The notes under the pieces are model-generated. The model saw only the letters and a list, made by a program, of their open reading frames with translations. It made no database searches and was not told the origin of the DNA. Position numbers and translations under genes: made by a program. From assembly GCA_026826555.1 (NCBI GenBank), contig JAKSZT010054458.1:2539358-2603357 (forward strand): a stretch of 64,000 bases of DNA. The letters run 5' to 3'. Below, piece by piece: positions 33,306-45,434 of this stretch (its first letter is position 1; every line of letters begins with the position of its first letter). Source of the stretch: Tolypeutes matacus (taxonomy: Eukaryota; Chordata; Mammalia; Cingulata; Chlamyphoridae).

Positions 33306-33801
33306 TAAGGTGGTTAATTTCATGTGTCACATTAACTACGTTATAGTGTCCAGTTGTTTGGTCAAGCAAACACTGACTTAATTGGTAGTGTGAGGGTATT
33401 TTGTATATTTAAATCAATTAGTTAGTGGATTGCATCTAAGGCTGATTACATCTACAATCAACAAAGGAGATTGCCTTCAGCAATGAGAAAAGTCACCGCA
33501 TACAATCAGTTGAAGGCCTTAAAAGGAGACCTGATGATTTCCGTTGTCAGAAAGAATTTCCATCTCTACTTCAGCTAGCCAGCTTCTCCTGGGGAATTCA
33601 TGGAAACCTTCATCAGAGTTCCCAACTTGTAGTTTCTCTTGGGGAATTCAACAACACTTTCATCAAGTTTCCAACTTGAGACCTGCCATATGGAATTCAG
33701 ATGTGCCAATCCCCATGGTCATCTAAGGCAATTCCTATAATAAATCTCTTTATATGTATACATAGTTGTTTCTGTTTTTCTGAAGAACACAGGCCAATAC
33801 A
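33306..33801 (+). mobile_element. MLT2-like ERVL LTR with 50-bp internal duplication
   Basis: 'ggtggttaatttcatgtgtcac', 'ccagttgtttggtcaagcaaacact', 'caatcagttgaaggccttaaaa', 'ataataaatctctttatat' and 'ttctgaagaacacaggccaataca' follow MLT2 order. Flanks ggctc (33301-33305) and agctc (33802-33806) match at 4 of 5. Units 33581-33630 and 33631-33680 are a diverged 50-bp tandem duplication (each with ggggaattca). Confidence 0.8.
33581..33680 (+). repeat. 50-bp tandem duplication within the LTR
   Basis: Two 50-bp units beginning agcttctcctggggaattca and agtttctcttggggaattca, with the second halves diverged and one small shift. Confidence 0.8.
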
Positions 33802-33839
33802 AGCTCTATCTAAAAGTTTTATCTTAAGAGCTCTTAGAT

Positions 33840-36800
33840 GTCTTGGGAAACAAAATTTGTGTTCACATCTCAGCATTATCACTTAATGGTCACATAACTT
33901 TGGGTAAATAATTTTATCTTTATTTCCAGTCAACCACACATTCTCCTAAATGAGTGGTTAACTGGAAATCATCTCAAAGGTCTCTTCAAATTCCAACAAT
34001 TTTATTCTAGCACACAAGCAGCCCAAATGTTCTTAAAAACATCCTGGGATTGACAGTATATGAGTCATCAGATTCTTAAGTGAACAAAATGAGTCATTTC
34101 TGGATATTTACACTAAACATTTAATGATCATTTTACTCCTCTCAAAATGCATACTTATTTTTAGTTTAAGATTTGAGGTATAGATTTAAGTGATGTTTAC
34201 ATGAAGACTCTCACCATTTTTACAAAAGAATGGTACTCTTCATGGGTTAAATTTTGAAGATGCAAAAAAGTCTGGGAAATGTAAATTATATTTTAGTGAA
34301 CCAAGTGATTTTGCAATTGTCAAATGCATTTATATTCACATTCACAATAGATTTCATTAGATATTCTTAGCATATTTTTACCATATGATTAAAGCAAATG
34401 TTTGAAAGTTTCTCTCTTAAAAGAAGAAATGCTCCAGAAACAGATGAAGAAATCAAATAAGATATTTACAAAATTTTCTTTGAAAATTATAAAATGTTAT
34501 TGAATATAAGGTAGTATTACAATTAGGTATGATGTAGTTACCAAAAGTGTATAAATTCTTTCTAGAAAATTAGAAAAGTCAATGTGCTCAATTTGATATT
34601 ATATTCTTATTTATATTCTTTTTATACTTTTCAGTAGTCTCAAATTAGAATTGTATGCTTCACAGTTGTTGATTTTACAAACATCATGTTTATCTGGGCT
34701 AAGAAATGACAAAACTGACCAATTTCTGTGGTGCTAGCTTTTGGAGGTTTTTTGGACCATTTTTTGGTGAATTGTCAGTCCTCTATGGAAGGTAATGGAA
34801 ATCCCTGAGTGAAAAAGTATTCAATGGGGTAGAAGTGGAGATTGAACTTGTACTATAAGGTTAATAGAATGGAAATTGAGAAAAATCATACTAGGGGACA
34901 AAGAGGATAGCAATGTCAAATTATGGCCATTCAGTTGGATCAGACTCACTCATGGCAGAGACTGAGTTCTCTGAAGGAAAAACCTTCAGCAAAATTAAGG
35001 GGCATGGTTAAGTTAGTGTGAGAAACTGCCCTCTAAGACCTCTAGCCTACCCTTAACAGCAAGTTCATCCAGGTAGCTCTTTTCTGAAGCCCCAAGATTT
35101 GTGAGTGTCAAGAAGAAAGGTCAGCATTCTGGTACTGAGTATGTTTTGGATGCCTTCTTTTGTGATGTGGGAAAACATAACAGTGGTACAACTAATTCTT
35201 CCTTGTGATTAGTACATAAGTGAGTGTGTTAGTCTCATAAATGAGAAGTCCTAAACTATGCCTAAGTTGTAGAGGAAAATAAAGTATAATAATGAAGCTA
35301 GAATAAAAACTATGTTTTACAGATGAGCTATTTTATTTCAAATATTGATATTTTGGATTGCTGTCCTAGTTATTTGTTGAGAATAGGATTTTATTTTATC
35401 TCTCAAAGAATCAAGCTATTTGTTCTTCCCCTTTCAGGCCAATCCCACCAGACTTCGTTGAAGAGAGCATTTTTGGCATGTCGACAGCAACCTTTACACT
35501 ATCTACATTGCTGGGGCCTTGGGTACTAGGGATGATGAAAGGAAAGCTGAACTTGGTAAGTTGCATTATTTTTTCTGCAACTTTGATAGTCTAATTATGT
35601 GCCCCATGTCAGCCTGCTCCCAATGCACAGAGGGCAGAGTGAGCTTAAATGAGGCAGTATAAAAATCAGCATAGAACACGCATACCTCAGAGTTATACTC
35701 AATTGCTTGGTTCACTGAGCCATGCTGCTCCCGTGGCAGTGCTGCCTCAATCCTGGTATCTTACAGGTATTTCAGACATCTGTCAGCCAAGCCTCTGTGG
35801 CTGGTTTATGAGGACATAACCTTACACTCTCTGAATTTGCACTTTTAAAAGAACAGATTATTTTTAAGTCTCCATCATCAGAAGAAAGTACTAGTCTGCT
35901 AAATATACATTTAGCAATCCCTTATAAAAATGAATATCATGATAAAGAAAGGAAAGGGGGGATAGGTGAGATACATCCACTATTACATTACTTAAAGATT
36001 TATAGTCTAATTTCCATTAGGGTCATTGTCTGTTTTCTCTAGGCCCATTAGGATTTTTTATGTGTCGCTTTGGGAGTAGGTGGTTATTTTTATGTTGGTA
36101 TATGGGACTTTTATTAGCAAAATTTTCAATAAAATGACTACCCTAAATCTGGGCTACATATTCAAAATCCCTTCCAAATAAACAAATTTCAAAATGGAAA
36201 TGACTGTTGCCCCTGTTTTCAGTAACATGCAACCTTGACAATTCATGGAGGACTAAATGCTATTTAGAGGCACTCTGTTTTCTGTTGGTCAATGCCATTG
36301 ATTTTAGAAAATATCTAAAAACAGAGATCTCAGTTCATTGCAGCTTTTTTCCAATTTTCCCACTAAGTTCTCCTCCTTTATTTCATTAAAACCAATTAGG
36401 CATATTGCACTGGCAGAGATTAATACTGCTAAATGTCAATGATGTGCCTACTTTGAAAAAACTATTGAGCTGAAAAGTAAATAGCAATACAATAAAAATG
36501 CCCTGACATCTTGCTTGCAGGAAAGCAAAGAGCTGTAAGATGGCAGGAAGAGTAAAGAAGAAGATAATAATGGTTGATCACTAAATTGATTTCAGTGCTT
36601 TTGTTCCTACAAAATCAACTGAATATGCATGCAGACAACAAAACAAACCCAAATGAAAAAATGAAAGGTCATAGCTAGGGGGTGCAATCTTGGATATAAG
36701 TAGAAGTTCTTGGCAATGATGTAAATAATGTGTTTAAAGTGAAATAGTGAACTTTTCTCTTCTTTGTGGATCAAATGGTCATAAATTAGCAGCATCCTTG

Positions 36801-36955
36801 AAAACTCTGTTATCCTCCAGGTATGTGGACTGTATTGTTCTTCTCTAGAATCTAGTTCTATAAAAAACCTCCCCCTATGTAGCAAAATATCAGCTATTAC
36901 AAAAATACTTTACTTCAATGGAAATCAAGGTGACTAGCTAGATCATGGCTCATAA
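33840..36955. other. Long stretch without recognised genes
   Basis: A weak MIR-like patch at about 33860-33935, otherwise no confident repeat, exon or RNA gene. Text at about 36200-36600 has no repeat signature, balanced composition and several taat-containing motifs; I mark it as a candidate conserved non-coding segment only. Confidence 0.4.
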
Positions 36956-36959
36956 AACT

Positions 36960-37237
36960 CTGGACAGCAGGCCAAATCTAGCTCAGTACCTAATTTTGTA
37001 AGGCCCACAGGCTAAGAATGAGTTTTTCATTTTAAATAGCTGAAAAAAAATCAAAAGAATATTTTGTAATATGTGAAATTTTATGAAACTCAAATTCAAT
37101 ATCCAAAAATAAAATTTTATTGGAACACAGGCATACCCGTTCATTTCTGTATTATCCATGGCTGCTTTTACACTATAATGTCAGCGGTGAGGAATTGCCA
37201 CAGACACTATATGGACTGCAAAGCCTAAAATGGTCCT
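36960..37237 (+). mobile_element. hAT non-autonomous transposon, left part
   Basis: 'ggccaaatctagctcagtacctaattttgtaaggcccacagg', 'aaaataaaattttattggaacacagg', 'ttatccatggctgcttttacac' and 'actgcaaagcctaaaatgg' match one mammalian hAT relic in order. The same family is at 11952-12735. It is interrupted by an LTR and finishes at about 37665-37695. Confidence 0.75.
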
Positions 37238-37665
37238 TCTTTTAGTTTGCCATGGATGCTGTACCATAGTACCTCAGACTGGTTGGCTTAAACAACAGGG
37301 ACTTATTTATTCAAAGTTCTGGATACTAGAAGTCCAAAATCAAAGTGCTGGCAGGATCGTGCATTCTCTGAAGTCTGAAGCATTCTGGTAGTAGCTTGCC
37401 AGCAACAATATCTCAGTCTGTGCCTCCATCACATGGCCTGCTATCTTCTTCTGTCTCTTATTCCTTCTACTGCTCTTGTGTTCAAATTTCCTCTGCTTTA
37501 TATGGACTCCAGTCATATTGGATGAAGGACCACCCTGATTCAGTTTGGTCTCACATTAACTAATATCATCTTCAAAGATCCTATAGACAGCTGGGTTCAA
37601 ATCCACAGGTCTGGGGGTTAGGGCTTGAACCAGTCTTTGAGGGAGACACGATCTAATCCATAACA
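37238..37665 (-). mobile_element. Solo MaLR-like LTR inserted in a hAT relic
   Basis: Same family as 8201-8609 and 31403-31795: 'ggcttaaacaacag', 'ctagaagtccaaaatcaa', 'tggactccagtcatattggatgaaggaccaccctgattcag', ending ctaatccataaca. Flanks gtcct (37233-37237) and atcct (37666-37670) match at 4 of 5. Removing it joins 'aaaatggtcct' to 'tcacagaaaacacttg', the expected hAT text. Confidence 0.85.
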
Positions 37666-37695
37666 ATCCTTCACAGAAAACACTTGTGGAACATT
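37666..37695 (+). mobile_element. hAT non-autonomous transposon, right end
   Basis: 'ccttcacagaaaacacttgtgg' corresponds to the family's ggccctttacagaaaaagtttgc terminal block. Confidence 0.6.
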
Positions 37696-38284
37696 GGGCA
37701 AGATACTAACTAAAACTAAGTTTGAGGCTTGCAGTATAATATTGAATTTTTTTTTTATTCCTTTGTATTTACCAATTTTTCAAACATAAGGAGAGAAGGA
37801 AAGTCATTGGGGGACAAGAAGAATTAAATTTGCAAAACAATTGAGTTATATTTAAGAACTGAAAATTATTCTGGAATGATATAAATGAGGTCAATAAGGA
37901 TAATTATCAGGGATAACAGTGAATAGCTTTTCTGTTTTAACTGGAGAAAATTGAATTCTCTGTCTTATTTTCAAGTTGGAAAAACAAACTCTTTGAGGAA
38001 GAGAGAAAATTTGGAAATAAATTTTAAGTTAAAATTAAGATCAATGAATCAATTTGTAGTTGCATAAACATGAGAGCATAGATAAGTGCTTGGGAACTTT
38101 CTCCTTCATTTTCTGGACCACACACACATTTTTCAGGGCCATAGTCTTGCATATCCTTTGTTAGCCTTCACATAGTCAATGACAATGGATATAAAAGTTA
38201 ATTTGGCAAATATTCAATGACTGAATATTTTTCAGCCACTAATGGGAAATTAGTAGATTGATTAGTTTTTAAGCCTAAAGAGTT
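37696..38284. other. Unrecognised AT-rich sequence
   Basis: No gene or confident repeat. Confidence 0.45.
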
Positions 38285-38649
38285 TCTTTTAATAAAATTT
38301 AAATTGTAAAAGGACATACAAAGGGAAATGTACACAAATCATAAATGCAAAGCTTGATGGATTTTATCATAAATGTACATTCTGCAAGAATTGATTACCA
38401 AAACTCTAGAATCTCCTTCTGTGTCCTCTCCTATTATTACATTTCTCTCTTCTCAAAATCGTAATATCCTGTCTTATTTGGTTTTGATCTTTACATGAAC
38501 AGTATTCTTCTTGTGCCTATATTCTTTCATTCAACATTATGTTGATAAGATTTCTTTCTTGTATGTGAGGCAGAGTTGGTTCATTTTCATTACTGTGGAA
38601 TATTTTTTTGTGTGAATATACCACAAATAATTCATGCTGTTTGTGGAGT
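38285..38649 (-). mobile_element. Old L1 3' region, first part
   Basis: The plus strand is antisense L1 3'-region text: 'acatacaaagggaaatgtacacaaat', 'ctttacatgaacagtattcttcttg', 'tttcattcaacattatgttgataag', 'cattactgtggaatatttttttgtg', 'ataccacaaataattcatgctgtttgtgg'. It is far more diverged than the 21-30 kb L1. An insert of about 0.5 kb splits it; it resumes at 39168. Confidence 0.75.
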
Positions 38650-39167
38650 AAATTTTTACAATAATGTATCATGGGAACAGAGGTTCAGGGCACAACAGAA
38701 ATATTCAGAAAATGATCCCAGAGTCCAGAAAGGGGAAATAACCTCTGTCACTTACACAGCACAAAGAGTCCAAGAGAGCAGGGGAAGACATCCCATCATG
38801 GCCAATCTCCCGGGGTGTCAGTGTCAGTAGATGGCAGCTCTGCACACCTTAGTTTGACTTGGAGAAGAGACACCACCCTTTGAGTGTGGTTTTTATCCAC
38901 CTAGTGGAGAAAGTCTGCCCTGCTATTGAGAATTCCTGTTTTGATAAACATCTGAGACTACGGGGTTTAAGGTCTGGCCGGGCTTTTTCATTAGACTTAA
39001 CATCATCTCCCCTAGTTTGTGTAATGACAAACGATAGAAAAAGAGGTGAAGGAAGTGGAAGGCCCGAGGATAGCTACTTAGTGTGTATTCATGACTTCCT
39101 TAGAGAAGGGGGTGGGGGCAGGTGAGACCTGGGTGCTTGCCGCTTTACATGTGTCTGTGACTTCTCT
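38650..39167. mobile_element. Unclassified ~0.5-kb insertion in an old L1
   Basis: The L1 text stops near 'ctgtttgtgga' and resumes with 'gtttccagttacttggctaatatgaataat', so about 515 bp was inserted. The insert is less AT-rich than its surroundings and ends in a run with 'gaagggggtgggggcaggtgag'. It may be a solo LTR of a family that I do not recognise. I could not find a target duplication. Open frames of 84 and 88 codons in it have no family features. Confidence 0.5.
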
Positions 39168-39380
39168 GTTTCCAGTTACTTGGCTAATATGAATAATATT
39201 TCTGTGAATATTTGTAAACATATTTTAAGCACTTTAAACTATAATTTAGTATAACAAAATTTGGATTATAAAAAAAAAATAAGAGGAAACACCCTTTCTC
39301 ACGTGTCTTATTTTTGAAAATATCATTAAAAAAAATTATTCATTCTGTTGATGAATAAAAATTGTTGACAAATTCTTTTT
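39168..39380 (-). mobile_element. Old L1 3' region, second part
   Basis: 'gtttccagttacttggctaatatgaataatatttctgtgaatatt' is the continuation of antisense L1 text. The end fades into AT-rich DNA. Confidence 0.65.
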
Positions 39381-39494
39381 TTCTGTTTGTGTGTTGTTTT
39401 GTTTTTGACACCTATATGCCAATTATTGTCCTATGAGTACATTAACAAGCAAACTGTAAATTCTTCTTTGAAGGATTCTGCAGTGCAGTGGAAT

Positions 39495-39690
39495 AAGTCA
39501 GAGATTTTCAAAGTATGGTCCCTGGACCAGCACCATCCACATCAGCATCAAGTGGGAACTTGTTAGAAATGGCAATTCTAAAATCCATCTGACTTAATGA
39601 GAAGCTCCACTGATAGTACCCAGCAATCTGTGATTTTACAAGCCCTCCAGTTGATTCTGATGCTAAAGTTTGGTAATATCTAGGTTGGAG
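39495..39690 (-). mobile_element. MER5A-type hAT-Charlie relic
   Basis: The plus strand reads 'gattttcaaagtatggtccctggaccagc', 'catcagcatcaagtgggaacttgttagaaatg', 'cccagcaatctgtgattttacaagccctccag' and 'gattctgatgctaaagttt', which is MER5A in reverse. MER5A is a non-autonomous hAT-Charlie element with short terminal repeats. Confidence 0.85.
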
Positions 39691-40084
39691 GAAGGTGAGA
39701 AGCTAAGGACATCAATGGCAGTCAACTTAAATCAGGATGAGGAAAACAGGAAGGGCTTCCCATAACAAGCCATTTGTCATCAATATTTAATAAATACAGA
39801 AGCCTTCTTCTGATGTCTTTAGCATTTTTATCATAATTAAGCACATTTACCTGCTGGCTTTTAATTTCTTTCAAGCTTCTCTCACCACCTGTTAGGCAAA
39901 GGTTGCCTGTACCCCAGTATGCATTGCACAGCTAGGCAGTAAGGGGGCAGTCTCAACTTCAACACTTTTACAGAGATGTTCTTGCTGACACTGTGACTTC
40001 TCAAACTTCAAATCTTATTTGCTGGGTCTACAATACATGCCAGGTCTAGATATGAGTCTAATGGACAAACGCCTTCTTAGGAAA
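39691..40084. other. Unrecognised sequence
   Basis: No gene or confident repeat. Confidence 0.45.
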
Positions 40085-40190
40085 GCATTATAGCATGGTG
40101 ATTAATAGCACAGGTTCTAAGAAGGGATGCCAGAGTTGACATCCTACTTTTTTGCTTTCTTCCCTCCCTGCTTCTTAGTTTTCTCATTTG
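40085..40190 (+). repeat. MIR SINE, first part (interrupted)
   Basis: 'attatagcatggtgattaatagcacaggttctaagaagg' is the 5' part of sense MIR, and 'cttagttttctcatttg' is its usual 'cagtttcctcatctg' block. It is interrupted by the element at 40191 and continues at 40654 with 'ctctgtaaaatgaggataataat'. Confidence 0.75.
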
Positions 40191-40653
40191 TGTTGTGTCC
40201 CACTGAACCAGCAGCAGAACTTGCCCTGAAAGAAGAAATAGGGGAGACTCAGCTGGAACTGACCCAAACTGCCCTACTATGGGGCTTGTTGAGATTCCGA
40301 AGGAAGAGGCACTAAATGGTGATCAGTCATTAAGTATTTATTAGGGGAACTTATTATACAGATAGCTGAAGCTACCACATGACGGATAGCAAGAAGTTCA
40401 TGTGAGTGTGACTGCACCTATTACAACTACCCTGCAGTAATTATGGCTGAGGTCGCAAAGTGGCTAAATGCCAGTGGCTTGTGTGCAAATAGTGGGAAAA
40501 CATTTTTGTATATGCTCTTTTCACAAAACAAGATGCTCTTGGATTGGGAAGCATTCAAGGTTACATAGCAGTCAAACCTCGGCATGCTTCCAGGGAGTTA
40601 GGGGGAAGGAAGCCTGAGGACAGGCTAGGTAGAAGATGCTATATGTATCACAC
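40191..40653. mobile_element. Probable solo LTR inserted in a MIR
   Basis: Begins tgttgtgtcc and ends about tgtatcaca, with TG...CA ends and LTR-like length (about 460 bp). Flanks catttg (40185-40190) and cactctg (from about 40652) are a possible worn duplication. I do not recognise the family, and the orientation is uncertain. It was found because it splits a MIR at its most recognisable block. Confidence 0.55.
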
Positions 40654-40690
40654 ACTCTGTAAAATGAGGATAATAATATTTAACTGGAAA
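40654..40690 (+). repeat. MIR SINE, second part
   Basis: 'ctctgtaaaatgaggataataatattt' completes the MIR begun at 40085. Confidence 0.7.
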
Positions 40691-42835
40691 TATGATGTTT
40701 CTTCATGAAATTCACAGTGTTTTTTTTTCTTCATTAATATTGTTCTATTCCAGTAACATTCCAATGTGACAACAATCCATTTCAATAAACAATTAGGATG
40801 GATTTTTGTGATTATCAATGACTCCAATAGATGAACTCTTGAAATTTATACTCTTTTATTATAATATATACTCTTCTGCAATATAAAGTGCATTACATTC
40901 ATATGGAGTGTTACATATACATGTAACATGTATTTGCAGAGCTAAAAGTGCATATAGATGTTCCCACTAAAATGCATTATAAACCGGATTTTCTTTGGAG
41001 ATGTGCAACTTCCCTACAACCAGTTATGGATTCTATTGTAAGATGTTTAGCATCAATTCATGGACACATATAAACCAATATATTTAAAGATGCTTTCTTG
41101 ATTCTCTAGATTGAGGTTCTTGCAAACACTGATAAGGAAATCTGGGTTGTCTAGGATGTAAGAACTCGTGTTTTTTTTTTTTTTTTTTTTTTCCTCCTTT
41201 AAACTCCCACAGCCTTTTGTGAGACCCAGGTTAGCTCCAGGAGCTTTATTTCTTTCCTATCACTTGGGATATAATTACTCTAATTTTTTCATGTCTTTTT
41301 CAAAACTCCTTCTGATTATTTTGTCCCTTGGAGATGCTTCTCTCCATGATTGACTATGGAGTGGGACATAAGATTTCCAGGACAAAAACTCTTTATTACC
41401 TTGCAAAAGAAACACATCGATGTTTTTATTGAAATAATTTTTTACAACTTGTTCAAAGGTAGAAATTGTAAAACGTCCAAACTTTTCCTAGTCATTGACC
41501 TTAGTTATGTGCATTCCTTGTTCAACAAAATTAGGACTCTTGACATTAATATATGAGACTTCAAACATTTAGGACATACTCACATGTACATGACATATAG
41601 TAATTTTTACATTTTGGACATGAATTTTTACTTGGAACTTGCATGTCTTATGTTTGTGATGACAGCAAGGACCATTTCAACTGCAAGTGGCAGAAAACTT
41701 AACTAACACAGGCTTGAATAAATTGGTTTTAGGAATAACGTAATTCAAGCTCAAATGCTGAGCTAGGATCCATTTCTTTTATTGGCTACCTTTAGATGGT
41801 TCTGTGCTCAAGCTCCACAGGACAGGTATAGGCATGTCCTGTATGGTTGTACAGTTCCACACATATACTCACTAAAGTCAATCAGAAGATAGGGTCTTAC
41901 ATTCCTATCTAAACCCTCAATTGAGTCATATACCTAAAGTGAAACAATCACTATGGTCCACATATAGAATAGGCTGATTGATGTACAAAAATAAAAGATC
42001 ACCCAAACCACACAATGGGGAGAGAAATACCATAAGGAAAATTTGAGAGACTGTTACCAGGTAGAGCCATATTGGCAGGGGGCTTGGGGTCATTGGGTAG
42101 TCAAAGGAGATTCATTTCAGTGTTAAAGACCCTCTTAGATTGTGAGTGGGCCTAGTAGGCAGACAGTGCTCACATCTCAACCTAACTCTGTGTCCTCCAC
42201 TCATCTACATTTACACAGTGTTTTCTGTTCAGTGATAGAATATGGCCCTGAAATGAAAGCCAAAGACTTGTGCTATGCAGGATGTGATGAGACAGCAAAA
42301 AGGACCAGGGAAGTAGAGGAATTCCTACATTTGGAGATCATGATCTTAGAATTTTCTGTTATAAATGTCAATGGTCCAGTGTATTATCTCCCTTTATTTC
42401 TGTAGTTGGAAGCATCTTCTTTTCAGGACTTCCTTAAAATCAAAGGGTATTCAGACAACTTTCCAGAAAAATTAGTTAGGATAAATAGCTTAAGCCCTGT
42501 TCTCTGAAGGGCATCTGGCTTTCTAAAAATATTTGAACATGGTTAAAACCTCAGTGGAACTCTGTCCAGGTAGAATGTTGATACTAACAGTGATTCTGTG
42601 CTTGCTGATTTTATTTTTAGGTGGACTAACAAAATGGCTTTTAAATATGTCTTAAAATTTTACAAGTTTCCAATTACTATCTGAGAATCCCTCTCCTGAA
42701 CTCACCCTTTAAAATGTTGCCAAAATTATCTTTATAAAGACTCCAAATGTATGTCCAATAAAAAACAAAATTCTTAGTTTGTTTTTATTATGTCAATGAC
42801 ATGAAATAATTAGTATAAGCAAATTCACAGAGTCA
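40691..42835. other. No recognised genes; a T21-type run
   Basis: A run of about 22 T at 41170-41192 may be the tail of a minus-strand retro-insertion, but the sequence beyond it matches nothing that I know and no duplication is evident. Text at 41650-42130 may be a diverged LTR or DNA element. Open frames here (61-87 codons) look incidental. Confidence 0.4.
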
Positions 42836-42837
42836 GA

Positions 42838-42995
42838 AAATAGTCACCAGTGGGCAGCGTGGGATAGAAAATGAGAGTTAATGCTCAAATTGTATAGAAC
42901 TTCTATTTAGGGTGGTGGAAAAGTTTTGGTAATGGATGGTAGCACAACACTGTTAATGTAATTATCAACACTGAATTACATATTTGAAGGAACTC
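42838..42995 (+). mobile_element. Old L1 3' UTR fragment
   Basis: 'tgggatagaaaatgagagttaatgctcaaa', 'ctatttagggtggtggaaaagttttgg' and 'ggtagcacaacactgttaatgtaattatcaacactgaatta' follow an old L1 3' UTR in order. Confidence 0.7.
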
Positions 42996-43339
42996 TGGGT
43001 TTCTTTTTACTCTCTTGTGCATCCTAAATTTCAACAATGCTTAGTCATTATTCCCTCAGCCTGACTTATACTTCTGTGCCTCCATACAAACTTTTCTGTG
43101 TCATTTCTTCAGAGCTTTTGAAAAGCTCTGTTTTCCTTCCCCTCTTCCATCTGTCCTTCAAGCACATATAACTGGTGAACTCCTATAGGGGGTGCTTTTT
43201 TGGAATCCTTTAGTCATAAATCACTTCTGCCTGGGAGCTCACTTTGGATCTCTTTTAAGGATGGCCTATATTACCCTTGGCATTGCTGTGGTGTCAAGAT
43301 CTACCTCCCCACTGGACTGAGGTTAAGTATCTGGAAAGC
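42996..43339. other. Unrecognised sequence
   Basis: Pyrimidine-rich text at 43060-43160 might be L2, but not firmly. No gene. Confidence 0.4.
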
Positions 43340-43490
43340 AGAGTGATTGGAAGCACAGGATTGGGAGTCAGAGAGAATTATATTCACATTTTAATTTTGC
43401 CAATAGCTTGTTGTTTGACCTAAATCAACTTACCCTCTCAGTCTCCCCATCTGTACAATGGAATAGCACAAGGACTCATGTAATTTGCAA
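43340..43490 (+). repeat. MIR SINE relic
   Basis: 'gagtgattggaagcacaggattgggagtcag', 'cttgttgtttgacctaaatcaacttaccctctcagtctccccatctgtacaatgg' is sense MIR in order. Confidence 0.75.
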
Positions 43491-44989
43491 TCAGCTTCTT
43501 TGAAATCTTCCTGACCAAACACACAAAATATCACTGAATTTAGCACTATGCAAACCAAACACTCAGCAATACCACAGCCAATTTGGATGGACAAAGTGAT
43601 CAAAAGGAGAACAGATAATCTCTAAATGAATGTGATTAGCAATGGATGTGATGTCAAAGACCTCTTTATCAGGAGCTAGGTATGATGGGCACGTTTTTGC
43701 CTGGTTTGGCTTGGCTTGTTCATAAAGACAGAATTGTGGAGGTTATAGGGTAACCATTTAATTTATCATCCAAACCGAGATATATTTGATAGTGAAAGGA
43801 AGGCTGTTAATAAATAGGCTCAAAGCAGATTCACCCAAGCAAACTTTCCTTGTACACGTTAGGAGGTTAAGTTGGATCTCTCTCTTTATGATAAATAATG
43901 ATGTGCCCTGAAGCTTGCCACACCTTGATTGGGACCCAGTCCCTTATAGTAGTCTACCTATCTTACACCAACCTAAGGAAGCCATCTTAGAGCGTATCCT
44001 TGGCCTCCTTCACTCAAGACTCTCAAGTCAGAATGGAGGGATTGGGGGAGGCATAATGTCCCACAAACTTATTTTGCCTTAAGATCAACTCAGAGAACAA
44101 GAAGTCTAATATTTATTAATCTGTTTAAGAATACACGTTTAGTAATGCAAAGTAAAACCTTTCTTTGCCCAAGATCATACTGACCAGAATAGTTAATCTC
44201 TAGTTTGCTATCCCCTTTGACATTTACTTTCCTATCTTAAACTCGGTCAGTACCATATTTTCTTTCCTTTTATGGGGATGAATACAGCAAGATTCTATAA
44301 GGAAATATTTGATGTATGGGCTTGTATATATATTATATTATTCTCCAGTCTCTCAGGCTAAAATATTCCAGGCAGGACATTAATATTCCTTATAAATGGA
44401 GATAATAAACCCAATTTTAGAAGAAGATTGAGACTGTAATTTTCAATAAGCATGTTTTATAGACGATCAGAGCATATGAATGTATTATGGTTTATTGATA
44501 ATTTTATCTCTTCTTCAGCAAAAGATGTTGCTGGTTTCTTAAAGTACATGTATCAATCAAATGTCTGAATGTTAGAGTTCTCCAAGTATTGTTACTGGGT
44601 AGTCTTCATGCTTCCATGTAAATTGTCTCCTTAGGTAATTTCTTACAGTCCATGGCTTAAACACCATCTACTAATTTAGACTCTGAAATATTCATTTCTA
44701 GGCATCAATTCAAATAACTAAATACAGTGTTGCATCTCCATTTGGATATATAATATATATTTTCTAATCTAATATATCCAAAATAGACTTTTGATTTCTG
44801 ATTCCTCACAGATATGTTCTTATTCCACAGTTTAAATCTCAGGGAAGGTCACCACCATTCATCCAGTGCTTTATACACAAAATCTAGGAATTAGCCTTGG
44901 TTTTACCCTATTTCCTCATCTACTCATATCTTAAAAAGTGTCTATTTTACCTACAAAATACATCTTTAAACCATTTACTTGTTTTTATA
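43491..44989. other. Unrecognised sequence
   Basis: About 1.5 kb with no gene, RNA or confident repeat. Confidence 0.45.
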
Positions 44990-45429
44990 TCCATCACCAT
45001 CATATAACTGTATTACCGAGAGTACTGTAATTGCCTTCTAAATCATCCCACCACCAGCACACATATTCCATTCTCCTTAATGTTTCTCTTTAAAAAGTGC
45101 ATACCAGATCATGTGATGCTGCTGTTTAAAACATTCCCTGAATCACCTTTAATTTCTTACAAAGCTTATAGGATACTGTCCTTCCTACTTCTCTGACCAC
45201 ATCTTATGCACTTACTCAATACACCCAAGACACACTGTCTCTTATTTCTTGCTTGAACATGCCTACTCTTCCCTGTCTCCTTACTTTTCTCAAACTATTG
45301 CCACTGCCTAGAATGTGTCTCCTCCATGTCTCTGCAGAGCTCATTTCTTGTTACCCTTCAAGTATGGGCTCAGGGATCACTTCTTCACGGAAGTCTTTTC
45401 TGATCATAGTACCATTCCCAGTCATTATG
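44990..45429 (+). repeat. L2 LINE 3' relic, first part
   Basis: Sense L2 text: 'agtgcataccagatcatgtgatgctgctgtttaaa', 'ttccctgaatcacctttaatttc', 'attgccactgcctagaatgtg', 'ggctcagggatcacttcttcacggaagtcttttctgatca'. It is interrupted by the provirus and continues at 47820. Confidence 0.8.
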
Positions 45430-45434
45430 GTACT

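Noticed and set aside
41170..41192. A long T run as the tail of a minus-strand processed pseudogene
   Set aside because: No polyadenylation signal at the right distance, no recognisable gene body and no flanking duplication.
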